A DNA stretch of 54,640 nt from an uncultured Myxococcales bacterium (GTDB taxonomy: Bacteria > Myxococcota_A > UBA9042 > DTJE01): assembly GCA_937975765.1 (NCBI GenBank), contig CALJUR010000068.1, positions 1 to 54,640 on the forward strand. The letters are read 5' to 3'. Of the stretch, positions 24,601 to 33,407 are shown piece by piece (the first letter of the stretch is position 1; each line of letters begins with the position of its first letter). The notes beneath the pieces are model-generated. The model made no database searches and was not told the DNA's origin. It saw nothing but the letters and a program-made list of their open reading frames with translations. Both the position numbers and the translations under genes were made by a program.

Positions 24601-27146
24601 ACCGCGCCGAGGCGGTCCTGGCGCATGCCCCGGACGACGCGCTGGCCCGCATGGACACCCGCACCCTGGACAGCCTGGCGGAGGATCTGGCCCGGTACGG
24701 CCGGGAGGCGCTGCTGGACGACCTCCTGGCTCGCTACCGGAAGGGCAACGAGGGCATCGCGTCCGCGGACGAGACCGTCGGCCGAATCCAGGTATCGCTG
24801 GGGCGTCACGAGGCGGCCATCGAGTCCCTGTCCCGCCTGCCGGTCCGGGGCATGTCCGACGAGGCCCGGGCGGCGCTGCTGACGGCCCTGTGGAGGACGG
24901 GGCATCGGGAGAAGGCGATGTCCGTGGCCCTGTCGGGGTTGGACGAGGGGCCACGACAGCCCTCCGCCACCGGCCCGAAGTCCTGGTCGCGCGTGGTCCT
25001 GGCCTTCCTGCTGTCGGAGGGAGCCTCCGCGGAGGCGCTGCAGGTGCTGGACCGGGTCCTGGAGAAGCCGGAGGAGGCCGCCTCGGACCTGCGGCTGCTG
25101 CGTGCCCGCCTGCGCGTCCGGAGCGGGAAGGCAGGCGACGCAGAGAAGGCGAGGACCGAGTTCCTGGAACTGCTGCCCCGCCTGGATGCGGCCTCCGACG
25201 AGGCCTTCCGGTACGTGAGGGACGAGGTGCGCGAGGGGCGCGGAACGTCGCTGACCGACGCGCTGGCCACGGTGCGTGGGTCGAGGGCTGCGGAGGCGCG
25301 GTTCCTGGCGGCTTGCCTGTCCGGGCGCCGCGAGGTGATGGCCGAGATGCGACGGACGCTGGCGGACGCCGAGCCCGCCGGCCCCGGGATCCTGCTGGCA
25401 GGCGCGCGCGCGGCGCTGGAGTGCGGTCGCTTCCAGGATGCCGGGCCGCTGGCGATGCAGGCGCTGAAGGCGATGCCCCGGGACGTCGACCCTTCGGAGG
25501 CCTCGCGAATCGCCCTGGTGGCCGGCCGGATGCTGGACCAACGCCCGGAGAAGGCTGTCGAGGAACTGTTGTCCTCACGCAGCGAGGACCCCGTCACCAT
25601 CCAGGAAGTCCTGGCCGAGGCGCGGGAGCAGTCGGGGGACGAGGCGGGACGGGCGAAGGCGCTGCTGGAACGCGCCCGGTGGCTGCCGGCCGACCCGTCG
25701 GCGGCCATGGCGGCAGTCGAATCGGCCCTGCGAGCCGGCGACGGGGCCCTGCGGAAGGAGGCTGAACGCCTGGTCCTGGAGGCGACGGACGACCGCCCCC
25801 AGTGGCGCCTGAGGCTGGCCGACCTGTACACGCGATCGATGCGGGACGACCTGGCCGCCGAGATCCTGTCCTCGCGCTTGCCCACCCGGCCCGGTGACAG
25901 CGAACTGGCAGGCCGGACGGTCCTGGCCTTCCTCCGGGCCGGCAACGTGCCAGCCGCGACCACGGCGGCCGAGGAGTTCGCCGCCCGGCACGGTGACCGT
26001 CGCGAGGCGGCGGCCGTGATCGTGACCGAGGCCTCGTCCGAGATGGCCCCGGAACTGGTCCGGAAGTGGCTCGACGTCGCCGCAGCCGGCCCGCCGGACC
26101 AGGCGACCGCCTACGCGGTATGGCACGCGGCACGCATGGCGGCCCGGATCGGCGACACGGCCGCGGCGGAGGCCTGGGCCAGGAAGGCGGCGACCCTGGC
26201 GACCGACCCGATCGGCCTGGAGGTCCTGGCGGCCCAGGCCGTGCTGGCAGACCCGGAACTCCCCGCCTCCCTCGCGGGGTGGACAGGTTCCGGCAGTCCG
26301 CAGGAGGGCCCGGACGAAAGACATCCGGCGCCGGGCCGCGCCCTGGCGTGCGGGGAATCGGCCACGGCCGAGGAGGCGGCCCGCTGCGCGGCCGGCATGG
26401 CCGACCTCCCGGGCACCCCGGCCCTGCTGGTGGCGGCGTGCGACCGGGCGCTGGCGGGCGGGCGTTTCGAGGCGGCGAAGGCCCTGGCCGAGGCCGCCGA
26501 TCGCCTGGCGGTCGGATCGGCGATGATGCGAAGGGCGCTGGGGTCCAGGATCCTCTCGTACCTGGGCGAGGCGGCGGAATCCCCCCTGGCGGCCCGCCGG
26601 GCGCTGGGGTCGATGGCCCTCGGCTGGATCCGGGAGGACCGGGTGCCGCGGGATGCCGACGGGGGCGCGCTGACGGCCCACCTGTCCGAGATGGCGCTGG
26701 GTCTTCGCGTCGGGATCCAGACCTACGAGCGCGAGATCGCCCTGGCGCCGGCCGACGCCTCGCTGAGGAACAACCTTGCCTACCTGCTGTCGATGGCGGG
26801 CGGCGACCTGGAGCGCGCACTGCGTGAGGCCCGGACCGCCTCGACGCTGTCGCCTCGCGGCGCCGCCTACTACCTGGAGACCGAGGCCTGGGCGCGCTTC
26901 CTGCGCGAGGGGGCGAACCCGGCCATCCCGTTGCAGGAACGGGCCCGGCGGACCTGGCGAATCGACCAGGGAGGCGGCGTGGCCGAGGGCCTCTACCACC
27001 TGGGCCGGATGCTGGAGGCGGCGGGGCGCCCCGCGGCCGCCCGCGAGGCCTACCGGCGCGCGTCGCTGCTGGAGCCTTCCGACTCCAGCGGCGTGCGTTC
27101 GCTGCGACGCTGGCGCACCCTCGAGTCCCGTTCCCGGCGTCCCTGA
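21570..27146 (+). CDS. Giant secreted TPR-repeat protein
   Basis: About 1858 residues of Ala/Leu/Glu/Arg-rich helix pairs, with many TPR-like units such as LDAAARIVPPDRRWEVEVQ-type pairs throughout; near the C-terminus the TPR form is good (PADASLRNNLAYLLSMAGGDLERALREA, then YHLGRMLEAAGRPAAAREAYRRASLLEP). A signal-like segment lies near residues 28-45 (RRTLLLLAGMALVHAPDTLA), so the protein is probably periplasmic or outer-membrane-associated. I chose ATG at 21570, overlapping purF by 44 bases; ATG at 21519 has a better GGGAG but overlaps purF by 95. Such proteins scaffold envelope complexes. I see no catalytic domain. Confidence 0.85.
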   Translation: MPSPPTTSRSDLAAEPFLRQRLPRARRTLLLLAGMALVHAPDTLAATGPDCGGFDPPPNDASEAALAALSGRVESFLSVNPDAVSRCPEVAEILVRIADGFEAMGSYRRSQAACRHLSEAGRMTGETRLICARPLLARGDLEGARALLKGRVAEEKAPAGRLRALREAAALLESRARPGMAADFLSEAVAQAPEDADTALRHLKDLLEAGRDADASRAAEAALRRFPDRRDTLRSLLLLTARFGRTGLAAHAARGMLKREGLSIEDADAIVMAARAANLPDLARAAADAMRSSAAPGDLSRVVMEVVETLRRHDLAPVAAAFLSEALGRGEVADPEGRRILGALRGRMGDREGAMAAFDEYLAARGNAPAAAIAVAREWESMGDPAQSVDVLRRGMAGGRPVPAELWMALGKALHETGDDQAERAAYRDAAARSTDPAGTWIELAEHLLGRGDSNGAAEAFREALTAAPAPDRKARASAGLAESLLSGGGDRAAVESALMAGLGTGTLDPQILGRIERVASRLGENRTLRIAILEGAVRREPGRSDLWQRLATARLEAGQADAAAQAFQRHVETATDRSAALADSVTKLIRGGGMGAGLDLAARPGNRSAITPPLAQAVGEACLSIGDTPCAARYLKVFLSGPMVLDYDHEALARRLAAEGQTSLALVALDHAARIVPPDRRWEVEVQAGRTLLMAGRPGDAEARFAAAVEASGHKRGVVLRIGKELQSLGFLSRAVAWYARAASDADEATRLQAIPPYLECLWRLGRLETLKTVVASLAGADWRRAGPLQAVAVALAAAGQAEEAAGLVRDGRARVREDERRPLRDLETALWLRAGRVEEAHARLREACRDDAGDENDARCLAAAQGLEGIDRPDLARDILATRVADGKAGRDLQAEWMVRLLQAGDRDGALRLAGDIAGSSPPDAALLSRIGRVLQEQGHAAAWAERIRRVPQAEAGASGAELLATRAEALLAAGEADAAAEAMEGFLARQPGGEGRAYLDWVRAGHRDRAEAVLAHAPDDALARMDTRTLDSLAEDLARYGREALLDDLLARYRKGNEGIASADETVGRIQVSLGRHEAAIESLSRLPVRGMSDEARAALLTALWRTGHREKAMSVALSGLDEGPRQPSATGPKSWSRVVLAFLLSEGASAEALQVLDRVLEKPEEAASDLRLLRARLRVRSGKAGDAEKARTEFLELLPRLDAASDEAFRYVRDEVREGRGTSLTDALATVRGSRAAEARFLAACLSGRREVMAEMRRTLADAEPAGPGILLAGARAALECGRFQDAGPLAMQALKAMPRDVDPSEASRIALVAGRMLDQRPEKAVEELLSSRSEDPVTIQEVLAEAREQSGDEAGRAKALLERARWLPADPSAAMAAVESALRAGDGALRKEAERLVLEATDDRPQWRLRLADLYTRSMRDDLAAEILSSRLPTRPGDSELAGRTVLAFLRAGNVPAATTAAEEFAARHGDRREAAAVIVTEASSEMAPELVRKWLDVAAAGPPDQATAYAVWHAARMAARIGDTAAAEAWARKAATLATDPIGLEVLAAQAVLADPELPASLAGWTGSGSPQEGPDERHPAPGRALACGESATAEEAARCAAGMADLPGTPALLVAACDRALAGGRFEAAKALAEAADRLAVGSAMMRRALGSRILSYLGEAAESPLAARRALGSMALGWIREDRVPRDADGGALTAHLSEMALGLRVGIQTYEREIALAPADASLRNNLAYLLSMAGGDLERALREARTASTLSPRGAAYYLETEAWARFLREGANPAIPLQERARRTWRIDQGGGVAEGLYHLGRMLEAAGRPAAAREAYRRASLLEPSDSSGVRSLRRWRTLESRSRRP

Positions 27147-27260
27147 CCCGGTCCTCGCCCGCCCGGAGGGGACCCGCCCCACCTCGCCGTCATTGACCGC
27201 GCCCGCGTTTCCGTGGGACACTGCGTCCCGCCGGTCGAACCGCGGGCGGTCCGCGGCGCG

Positions 27261-27291
27261 ACAATATCTGTTACATCCGGTTGTTATATAC
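27261..27291 (+). promoter_or_regulatory. AT-rich upstream element of cdsA
   Basis: A sharply AT-rich stretch (ACAATATCTGTTACATCCGG then TTGTTATATAC) in otherwise GC-rich DNA, ending directly before the cdsA ATG at 27292. It probably contains a promoter, but I cannot assign a convincing -35/-10 pair. A similar core, AATATCTsTTA..TCsG, recurs at 34689-34703. The 145-base gap after the TPR gene holds no other feature I see. Confidence 0.4.
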
Positions 27292-28119
27292 ATGCTTGTG
27301 AAGATCGCCACCGGTGTGATCCTGGCCGCCGTCGCCCTGGCAGGCATCCTGTTCGCCCCGTTCCTGGGGGTGGCCCCGATCGCGGCCCTGGTCTTCCTGG
27401 TGGCGCAGGACGAGTTCGTCCGGCTGTCGGGCGCCGGCGCGAAGAAGGTCGATCGCATCCTCGCCTTCCTCGCCGGTGCCGGCGTGATGGGCGCCGCCCT
27501 GTTCGCACCGGAGGCCCGCGTCCTCCCGTGCATGGCCACGGCCTTCGCCCTGGGCGTCATCGTCCTGCTGCTGGGCGTCCTGTTGTCGCCGCACCCGATG
27601 GAGCAGGCGGGCACCCGGGCCGGCCACTCGGTCGCCGGCCTGGCGTACGTCGGCCTGCTGTCGGCGATCGCCATCCTGTCGCTGCGGGACGAACAGGGGG
27701 ACGCGGGGCGCGCCGTCGTGCTGGTGGCCGGCGTGGTCACCTGGGGCAACGACACGATGGCGTACTTCGGCGGCAGGGCCTTCGGCCGGCACAGGATGTA
27801 CCCCGCGGTCAGCCCGAACAAGACCTGGGAAGGCTCGGTCTCCGGCATGCTGGGCAGCGTGGCCGGCGCACTGATCGTCCGGGCGCTCCTGCTGCCCGAT
27901 GCCTCGCTGGCGCCCACGGTCGGTTTCGCGCTGGTCGGCGGCGCCCTCGGCCAGGCGGGCGACCTGGTGGAATCCGTCTTCAAGCGCTCGTGCGGGGTCA
28001 AGGACTCCGCGGGCATCCTGCCGGGCCACGGCGGCTTCCTGGACCGCGTGGACGCGTTCCTCTTCGTCGCCCCGGTGGCCTACTTCTGGTTCTTCCAGTG
28101 GTTCCCGATCGCGGCCTGA
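27292..28119 (+). CDS. cdsA: Phosphatidate cytidylyltransferase CdsA
   Basis: A 275-residue integral membrane enzyme that turns phosphatidate and CTP into CDP-diacylglycerol, the branch point of phospholipid synthesis. The CdsA signature is at the C-terminus: GRHRMYPAVSPNKTWEGSVSGML, then GDLVESVFKRSCGVKDSAGILPGHGGFLDRVDAFLF (the GDxxES, KRxxxxKD and PGHGGxxDRxD elements). About seven helices precede it. The ATG at 27292 sits directly after the AT-rich element and has no visible Shine-Dalgarno sequence. It is convergent with the PEGA-like protein gene. Confidence 0.94.
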   Translation: MLVKIATGVILAAVALAGILFAPFLGVAPIAALVFLVAQDEFVRLSGAGAKKVDRILAFLAGAGVMGAALFAPEARVLPCMATAFALGVIVLLLGVLLSPHPMEQAGTRAGHSVAGLAYVGLLSAIAILSLRDEQGDAGRAVVLVAGVVTWGNDTMAYFGGRAFGRHRMYPAVSPNKTWEGSVSGMLGSVAGALIVRALLLPDASLAPTVGFALVGGALGQAGDLVESVFKRSCGVKDSAGILPGHGGFLDRVDAFLFVAPVAYFWFFQWFPIAA

Positions 28120-28147
28120 GATCCGATGGGCGTGCGGCGGGGCTCGA

Positions 28148-29872
28148 TCAGTCGCCCAGGTCCCACGAGTACGAGTCGCCGGCCGCCAGGTTGACCCGGA
28201 CGTGCCACGTCAGCGGGCGGTCCAGCGATCGCGCCTGCAACTGGTGATCCCCGGGCTCGATGTCCCTCAGGGTGACCCGGTCGCCGGGCAGGATCACGCC
28301 CAGTTGGCGATCCCCGTCGAACAGGGTCAGGGGCTCGCCGCGGCGGTTGGTGGCGACCAGCGTCGCGGTCGGGGAGGGCAGGGGAAGCCGGGTCACGACG
28401 GTGGCCGGCAGTTCCATCGAGTGGACCGTCGAACGCAGGGTCGTCACGCCGACGGCCTCGATTCGGTGCGCCCCACCCGGCAGAAGCAGGTCCAGGGACT
28501 GGGCGGGTGCCAGCCGGGCCATCGTCTCGCCGTCAATCCGCACCCGCACCTCCTCGTCCCGCAGGTTCTTCAGCGACAGGGTGGCCGAGCGCGGCCGGGC
28601 GACCCAGGTCGCGACCGCGCCGCTGGAAACGGTGACGTCGGCCCGCTGGATGTCGCGGGACCGCAGCCCGAAGACCGCCACCTGGTGAACCCCCGGCAGC
28701 AGGCCCGGCACCACCCGCCGGGCGCCGGGCTGGACCTCGCCACGGGCACCTCCGTCCACCTGGACGCGCATCGGTTCCGGCGACCCGTTCTCGATCGAGA
28801 GGCTCCCCTCGTCGCCTCGCCGCTCGGCCGCATCACCTCCCTCCCGCACCATCCACAGGGTCGGGCTGCCGCTCTTCAATTTCAGCACGGCCCGGGCCAC
28901 CACGCGGCTCTCCGGGTCCAGCGCCTCGACGTGCACGTCCCCGACCGGCAGGCCCTTGAACTCGGCCGCACCCGACGCACCGCACAGTCCCAGGCTGGCC
29001 CCGTCGATCCACACCGACACCGGGACCGCCAGGTCCGACAGCACGGACAGCACGCCCTCGGGCGCCGGCACGACGACGTCCGCGACCTTCCCCGCCTCCA
29101 GCGTCGCCACGCCCTTGAACAGGAACCGCCCCTGGTCGTCCCGGGCCGACACGTCGATCGCCCCGGGCGCCAGCCGGTCGAAGGTGGCGGAACCGCCCGC
29201 CGGAACCTGGCGTTCGACCTCGTCGCGGATGGAGATCCGGGCGATGCCGCCCGACCGGTTCGTCGCCCGCAGTGCGGCCTGGGGCGGGTTCACCTCGAAC
29301 CGGGTCGCGACGCCCGCGGACACCTCGACCTCCGCGTCGGTCCTGAAGGCCGTCTGGGTCCCGTCGGCCCGCACGGAATGCCGCCCCTCGGACACCCCCG
29401 CGAACTCGGCCTCGCCCCCGGGCCACACCAGTTCCTTCGCCACGTCGTCGATGAAGGCCCGCACCGGCTCGGGCGACCGGTTCACGAACCGAACCCGCCC
29501 GGCCGGCAGGTTCTTCAACGCCTCGGCATGACCCTCCGAGGCGCGCACGGTCCAGGTGGCCTCCGTGGACGAATCCAGGCGCACCGTCGTCCCCATGCGC
29601 CAGCCCGTCCGATGGCCCCGGGCCTCCAGGGCGCAGTCCCCCAGGGGCAGCCGGTCCAGGCGGGCCTCGTTGCCGTCCTCCAGCCGCGCCATCACCCGGT
29701 TCCCGGCCGCGAAGACCTCCAGGGGCTCGCCCGCCTGGTTCACCACCTGAAGGCGGCCGCCAGGCGACACCAGAGCCCCGTTCCCCCCGCCGCAGGTCGC
29801 GAAGGCCAGCAGCAGGATCGTCAGCGCACCACCGGCGGCGACGCGCCGAACCCGAACCGTTCCCGTTGGCAC
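28148..29872 (-). CDS. Repeat-rich PEGA-like surface protein
   Basis: A 574-residue exported protein. It starts with GTG at 29872, with GGAGG five bases before. Signal segment: RRVAAGGALTILLLAFATCGGG; the Cys at about residue 27 may be lipidated, though the residues before it are not a strict lipobox. The rest is about seven diverged beta-sandwich repeats of roughly 75 residues with the pattern of PEGA domains (VRFVNRSPEPVRAFIDDVAKELVWPGGEAEFAGVSEGRHSVRA; LVATNRRGEPLTLFDGDRQLGVILPGDRVTLRDIEPGDHQLQA). Such domains occur in cell-surface and kinase-associated proteins. It is divergent from the radical SAM gene, with 70 bp between them. Confidence 0.8.
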   Translation of the reverse strand: MPTGTVRVRRVAAGGALTILLLAFATCGGGNGALVSPGGRLQVVNQAGEPLEVFAAGNRVMARLEDGNEARLDRLPLGDCALEARGHRTGWRMGTTVRLDSSTEATWTVRASEGHAEALKNLPAGRVRFVNRSPEPVRAFIDDVAKELVWPGGEAEFAGVSEGRHSVRADGTQTAFRTDAEVEVSAGVATRFEVNPPQAALRATNRSGGIARISIRDEVERQVPAGGSATFDRLAPGAIDVSARDDQGRFLFKGVATLEAGKVADVVVPAPEGVLSVLSDLAVPVSVWIDGASLGLCGASGAAEFKGLPVGDVHVEALDPESRVVARAVLKLKSGSPTLWMVREGGDAAERRGDEGSLSIENGSPEPMRVQVDGGARGEVQPGARRVVPGLLPGVHQVAVFGLRSRDIQRADVTVSSGAVATWVARPRSATLSLKNLRDEEVRVRIDGETMARLAPAQSLDLLLPGGAHRIEAVGVTTLRSTVHSMELPATVVTRLPLPSPTATLVATNRRGEPLTLFDGDRQLGVILPGDRVTLRDIEPGDHQLQARSLDRPLTWHVRVNLAAGDSYSWDLGD

Positions 29873-29929
29873 CTGGTCCTCCGATGAGGCCGGACGACGG
29901 GAATCCTACACGATTGCCGCCCGCGCGGG

Positions 29930-29935
29930 TACAAT
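29930..29935 (+). promoter_or_regulatory. -10 element for a possibly leaderless radical SAM mRNA
   Basis: TACAAT lies seven bases before the ATG at 29943, so transcription would begin at or next to the start codon. No Shine-Dalgarno sequence is visible. The -35 region (TACACG, 29907-29912) is weak. Confidence 0.5.
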
Positions 29936-29942
29936 CCCCTGC

Positions 29943-31760
29943 ATGGCTGCGACCCACTACCGCACCCTGGTGATCGAGACCGGCGTCCTGTGCAACAACC
30001 GCTGCACCTTCTGCTACCAGCGGGGGTACCGGCAACTGCCGTCCTACCCGAAACTGGTGCCGGCCGACGAGATCCGGGCCCGGATGCGCTGGGGGCTGGA
30101 GAACGGCTACGACGAGGTGTCGCTGACGGGCGGCGAACCGACGCTGCGTGCCGACTTCCTGGACCTGGTGCGCCACGCCCGCGAGCTCGGCTACCGGCGC
30201 GTCGCCATCACCACCAACGGCTGGCGCCTGGCGTCCCCCGACTTCTTCCGCCAGTCGTGCGAGGCCGGCCTGACCTCCCTGGGCGTCTCGATCCACGGGC
30301 CCAGCGCCGAGGTGCACGACGCCGCGACGGGACACCCCGGATCGTTCCTGCGGGCCCAGCAGGCCATCCGCAACGCCGTGGCCACCCACGGGTCGTCGCG
30401 CCCGGTACGCCTGAACTCCTTCACCGTCATCCACCGAGGCAATGCGCACCTGCTGGCCGAGACGGGCCAGTCGCTGTCGGCGCTGGGCGTCCGCCTGATG
30501 GTCTTCCAGCCCGGCATCCTGGGGAAGGCGAACTTCCTGGACGCCGCGCGCATGCAGGTGGACCTGCCCGAGATCGTGGACGGCCTGCGCCGGGTCATCC
30601 GCAGCGGCTTCGAGAACGGCTACCGGATCAAGCTGTTCAACCTGCCCCCGTGCCTGTTCCGGGACGTCCTGTACGGCCTGGACCTGGACGCCTACGAACG
30701 GGCCACCTTCCGCGAGAACGACGACCAGCGGCCCGGCTCCCGCAGCCGCGGCGACAGTGCCGGGTACATGCGCCTGCCCGCCTGCGGGAAGTGCGTGCTG
30801 CGGAACTCGTGCCCGGGGCTGCACATCACGCTGGCGCCGCAGGAGGACCTGGCCTCCCACTTCGAGGAGGAGATCGGCGCGATCAGCGCCTGGCAGCACC
30901 CCCAGTTGTGGCTGGCCGGAACGGACCTGCTGCGGGCGACCTCCCTGTACCGGGTGATCCGCAAGGCGCGGCTGGCCGGTTTCGAGGACGTCCGGGTGAC
31001 CACCGGCGGGTCCAGCGTGTCCGGCCGGGCGGGGTTCGTCGCCGCGGCCCAGGGCGGTGCTTCCGAGGTCGTCCTGGTCCACCACGCCCGTGCCCCGCGG
31101 TCCGGCGACCGCATCCTCTGCCACGCAGGCAACGACCTGTTCCTGCAGCGCGTCGTGCAGGACCTGGCATCGATCCCGCGAAGTTCCCTGGAGTCCCTGC
31201 GGGTGTCTCTGCTGGTATCGCCGTGCGACGAGGCGCTGGCCCTGCTGGCATCCCCCGGCATGGCGCCCCTGTCCGGCATCCCGTTCGACCTGCACCTGAG
31301 GGCCCCGTGGCGCGAGGAGGACGAACCCTCGGTCAAGCCCGCCATCGTGCGCCGATTCCTGGACGGGCTGCGCGATTCGCCGCTGGTCCCGCGGCAGGTG
31401 GTCCTGCAGGTGCCCTGGCCGCACCCCTTCGAGGCGTCCTGGGGCCTGCCCCGGCTGGCGCTGGCGACCGGCGGGCGCCTGAGGTTCGACCTGACCGCGA
31501 CGGTGATGCCGACCGCCTTCGCCGACCCGCACTTCTCGGTGCTGAACTGGTCGCTGCCCCACGTGGGCGGGCGGGTCCTGTCGGATCGCGGGGGGCTGCT
31601 GCCGGTCAGGGACATGCTGGCACGGGCCGTAAGGGCCCAGCCGATCACGCGGGAGTCGCTGCTGGACGCACGCACGCGAGGTGCTTCTGCTGGTATTGCA
31701 GGACCGCCTCCACCTCCGCCTGGGTCCGGGCCGCGTCCCACCCCAGCTCGGCGGCCATGA
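29943..31760 (+). CDS. Radical SAM enzyme with SPASM-like cysteine cluster and unknown C-terminal domain
   Basis: A 605-residue radical S-adenosylmethionine protein. The [4Fe-4S] ligands are CNNRCTFC (Cys17, Cys21, Cys24), followed by LTGGEPT (the SAM-contacting GGE motif) and TTNGWRL. Near residues 281-290 lies CGKC....SCPG, a short Cys cluster like an auxiliary SPASM/twitch site. The roughly 300 residues after that have no motif I recognise. Substrate unknown; in this class peptide or cofactor modification is common. It starts at an ATG with a leaderless-style -10. Its last 116 bases overlap the convergent glpD tail, so the final 38 residues (Pro-rich) may be a non-conserved extension. Confidence 0.82.
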   Translation: MAATHYRTLVIETGVLCNNRCTFCYQRGYRQLPSYPKLVPADEIRARMRWGLENGYDEVSLTGGEPTLRADFLDLVRHARELGYRRVAITTNGWRLASPDFFRQSCEAGLTSLGVSIHGPSAEVHDAATGHPGSFLRAQQAIRNAVATHGSSRPVRLNSFTVIHRGNAHLLAETGQSLSALGVRLMVFQPGILGKANFLDAARMQVDLPEIVDGLRRVIRSGFENGYRIKLFNLPPCLFRDVLYGLDLDAYERATFRENDDQRPGSRSRGDSAGYMRLPACGKCVLRNSCPGLHITLAPQEDLASHFEEEIGAISAWQHPQLWLAGTDLLRATSLYRVIRKARLAGFEDVRVTTGGSSVSGRAGFVAAAQGGASEVVLVHHARAPRSGDRILCHAGNDLFLQRVVQDLASIPRSSLESLRVSLLVSPCDEALALLASPGMAPLSGIPFDLHLRAPWREEDEPSVKPAIVRRFLDGLRDSPLVPRQVVLQVPWPHPFEASWGLPRLALATGGRLRFDLTATVMPTAFADPHFSVLNWSLPHVGGRVLSDRGGLLPVRDMLARAVRAQPITRESLLDARTRGASAGIAGPPPPPPGSGPRPTPARRP

Positions 31761-33309
31761 TCGCGGCGGCCTTGCGGGCCGCGGGCGGAAGGTCGTCCCC
31801 CAGCAGGAAGAACACCAGCGTCCGCCGGCACATCGCGTCGATCAGCGTCAGGGCCATCTCCTCGCGCGCCGCCCACGCGATCTCGGCCCCGAGGTAGGGC
31901 CATCGCGGGTCCAGGCGATCCAGCAGGGCCGGATCGGCGCCCGCCGGCTGGAGCAGCGCATCGACCGTCCCCCCGTAGGTCTCGACCAGGTGGCGGGCCA
32001 CGTCGTGCGGCAGGCCCCGGTCCCGGGCCAGCCGGTCGATCTCCGCCAGCCGGGTGGCGGTGTCCCCGATCGCCGGCCCGCGGTAGGGCAGGGGGGTCCG
32101 GCCGGTGGCCGTCCCGGGCATCCCGTCCGGCAGGAACGGCCGCGCCGCCTCCAGGCACTCCGCCGCCATCAGCCGGTAGGTCGTCAGCTTGCCGCCGGCG
32201 ATCGTCACGATGCCCCGCGGGTCCACGTGCACGTGGTGCTCGCGCGACACCTGGCTCTCCTTCATGCCCTCCTCGCGCAGCAGCGGCCGCAGGCCCGCCC
32301 ACGTCCCGATGACGTCGGCCGTCGTCGCCGTGATGCCGGGAAAGTGGTGGCGGGCGGCCTCCATCAGGTAGTCCACGTCCTCCCTCGTCGCGAAGACGTT
32401 CGCCGGGTCGCCCTGGTAGTCGGTGTCCGTCGTGCCGATGACGGTCGCGCCGTGCCACGGGATGATGAAGAACGCCCGCTGGTCCTGCGGGGTCACCATC
32501 ACCACCGCGATCGGCAGCGGGGCCTTCTCGAACGGCACCACGACGTGCGAGCCCTTGGTCGGGCGCAGTCGCGGCCCGTCCTCCACGCCCAGTGCCAGCT
32601 GGGCCTCCTCGGTCCAGGGCCCGGCCGCCCCGATCACCGCCCCGGCACGGATGTTCAGGATCCGTCCCGTGACCGCGTCCCGGGCCGTCACGGCCGCGAT
32701 GCGACCGCCCTGGAACGTCGCCCCCTCGACCTTCGCGCGGTTGAGGGCCGCGCCCCCGGCCTGAACCCCGCCCACGACGTTCTCGATCGTCAACCGCGTG
32801 TCGTCCGTGACCGAGTCGTAGTACAGCAGGCCGCCGGTCAGCCCCTGCGCGCGGATGGCCGGGGCGGCGTCGATGACCTTGCGCGGGCTCATCCGGCGGT
32901 GGATCCGGTACGCCCCGAAAATCGCCAGCGCGTCGTAGACCCACAGCCCCAGGTCCATGAACGACAGCCCGTGCTTGCTGTCCTTCCAGACCGGCATCAC
33001 GAACGGCATCGGCCGCACCAGGTGGGCCGCCAGGTGCTCCAGTTTCGTGCGTTCCGTCGTGCTCTCGTGCACCAGGCCGAACTGGTAGGTTTCCAGGTAC
33101 CTCAGCCCGCCGTGGACCAGCTTGGACGACCGGGAGGAGGTCCCGGAAGCGAAGTCCTCCATCTCCAGCAAGGCGACCTTCAGGCCGCGCAGCGCGGCAT
33201 CCCGGAAGATCCCGGCACCGGTGATGCCGCCGCCGACGACTACCAGGTCGAAGCGCTCCGCCTCCATCCGGTCCGTGATCGCCTGCCGTTCCCGCAGTCC
33301 GAATGCCAT
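31645..33309 (-). CDS. glpD: Glycerol-3-phosphate dehydrogenase, FAD-dependent (GlpD/GlpA type)
   Basis: A 554-residue membrane-associated flavoenzyme that oxidises sn-glycerol 3-phosphate to dihydroxyacetone phosphate and feeds electrons to quinone. FAD-binding motif VVGGGITGAGIFRDAALRG at residues 24-42, then FASGTSSRSSKLVHGGLRYLE, WHGATVIGTTDTDY, and VTIAGGKLTTYRLMAAE. The C-terminal cap domain ends in TLVFFLLGDDLP and AARTQAEVEAVLQYQQ, as usual. The gene stands alone: no glycerol kinase or GlpF is nearby. Its last 116 bases overlap the end of the radical SAM gene. Phospholipid degradation is a plausible source of substrate. Confidence 0.95.
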   Translation of the reverse strand: MAFGLRERQAITDRMEAERFDLVVVGGGITGAGIFRDAALRGLKVALLEMEDFASGTSSRSSKLVHGGLRYLETYQFGLVHESTTERTKLEHLAAHLVRPMPFVMPVWKDSKHGLSFMDLGLWVYDALAIFGAYRIHRRMSPRKVIDAAPAIRAQGLTGGLLYYDSVTDDTRLTIENVVGGVQAGGAALNRAKVEGATFQGGRIAAVTARDAVTGRILNIRAGAVIGAAGPWTEEAQLALGVEDGPRLRPTKGSHVVVPFEKAPLPIAVVMVTPQDQRAFFIIPWHGATVIGTTDTDYQGDPANVFATREDVDYLMEAARHHFPGITATTADVIGTWAGLRPLLREEGMKESQVSREHHVHVDPRGIVTIAGGKLTTYRLMAAECLEAARPFLPDGMPGTATGRTPLPYRGPAIGDTATRLAEIDRLARDRGLPHDVARHLVETYGGTVDALLQPAGADPALLDRLDPRWPYLGAEIAWAAREEMALTLIDAMCRRTLVFFLLGDDLPPAARKAAAIMAAELGWDAARTQAEVEAVLQYQQKHLACVRPAATPA

Positions 33310-33407
33310 CGAATGCCCCCTTCCTCCCCGCCGGATTGTAGTACGATGACGCGGCGCGCAACATGGCTCCCGGCCACAGGGACCGGGATCCGGGGAGGTG
33401 TTCCGTC

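Noticed and set aside
21540..25541. 1333-codon minus-strand open frame
   Set aside because: Antisense shadow of the TPR protein, low-complexity, no domain.
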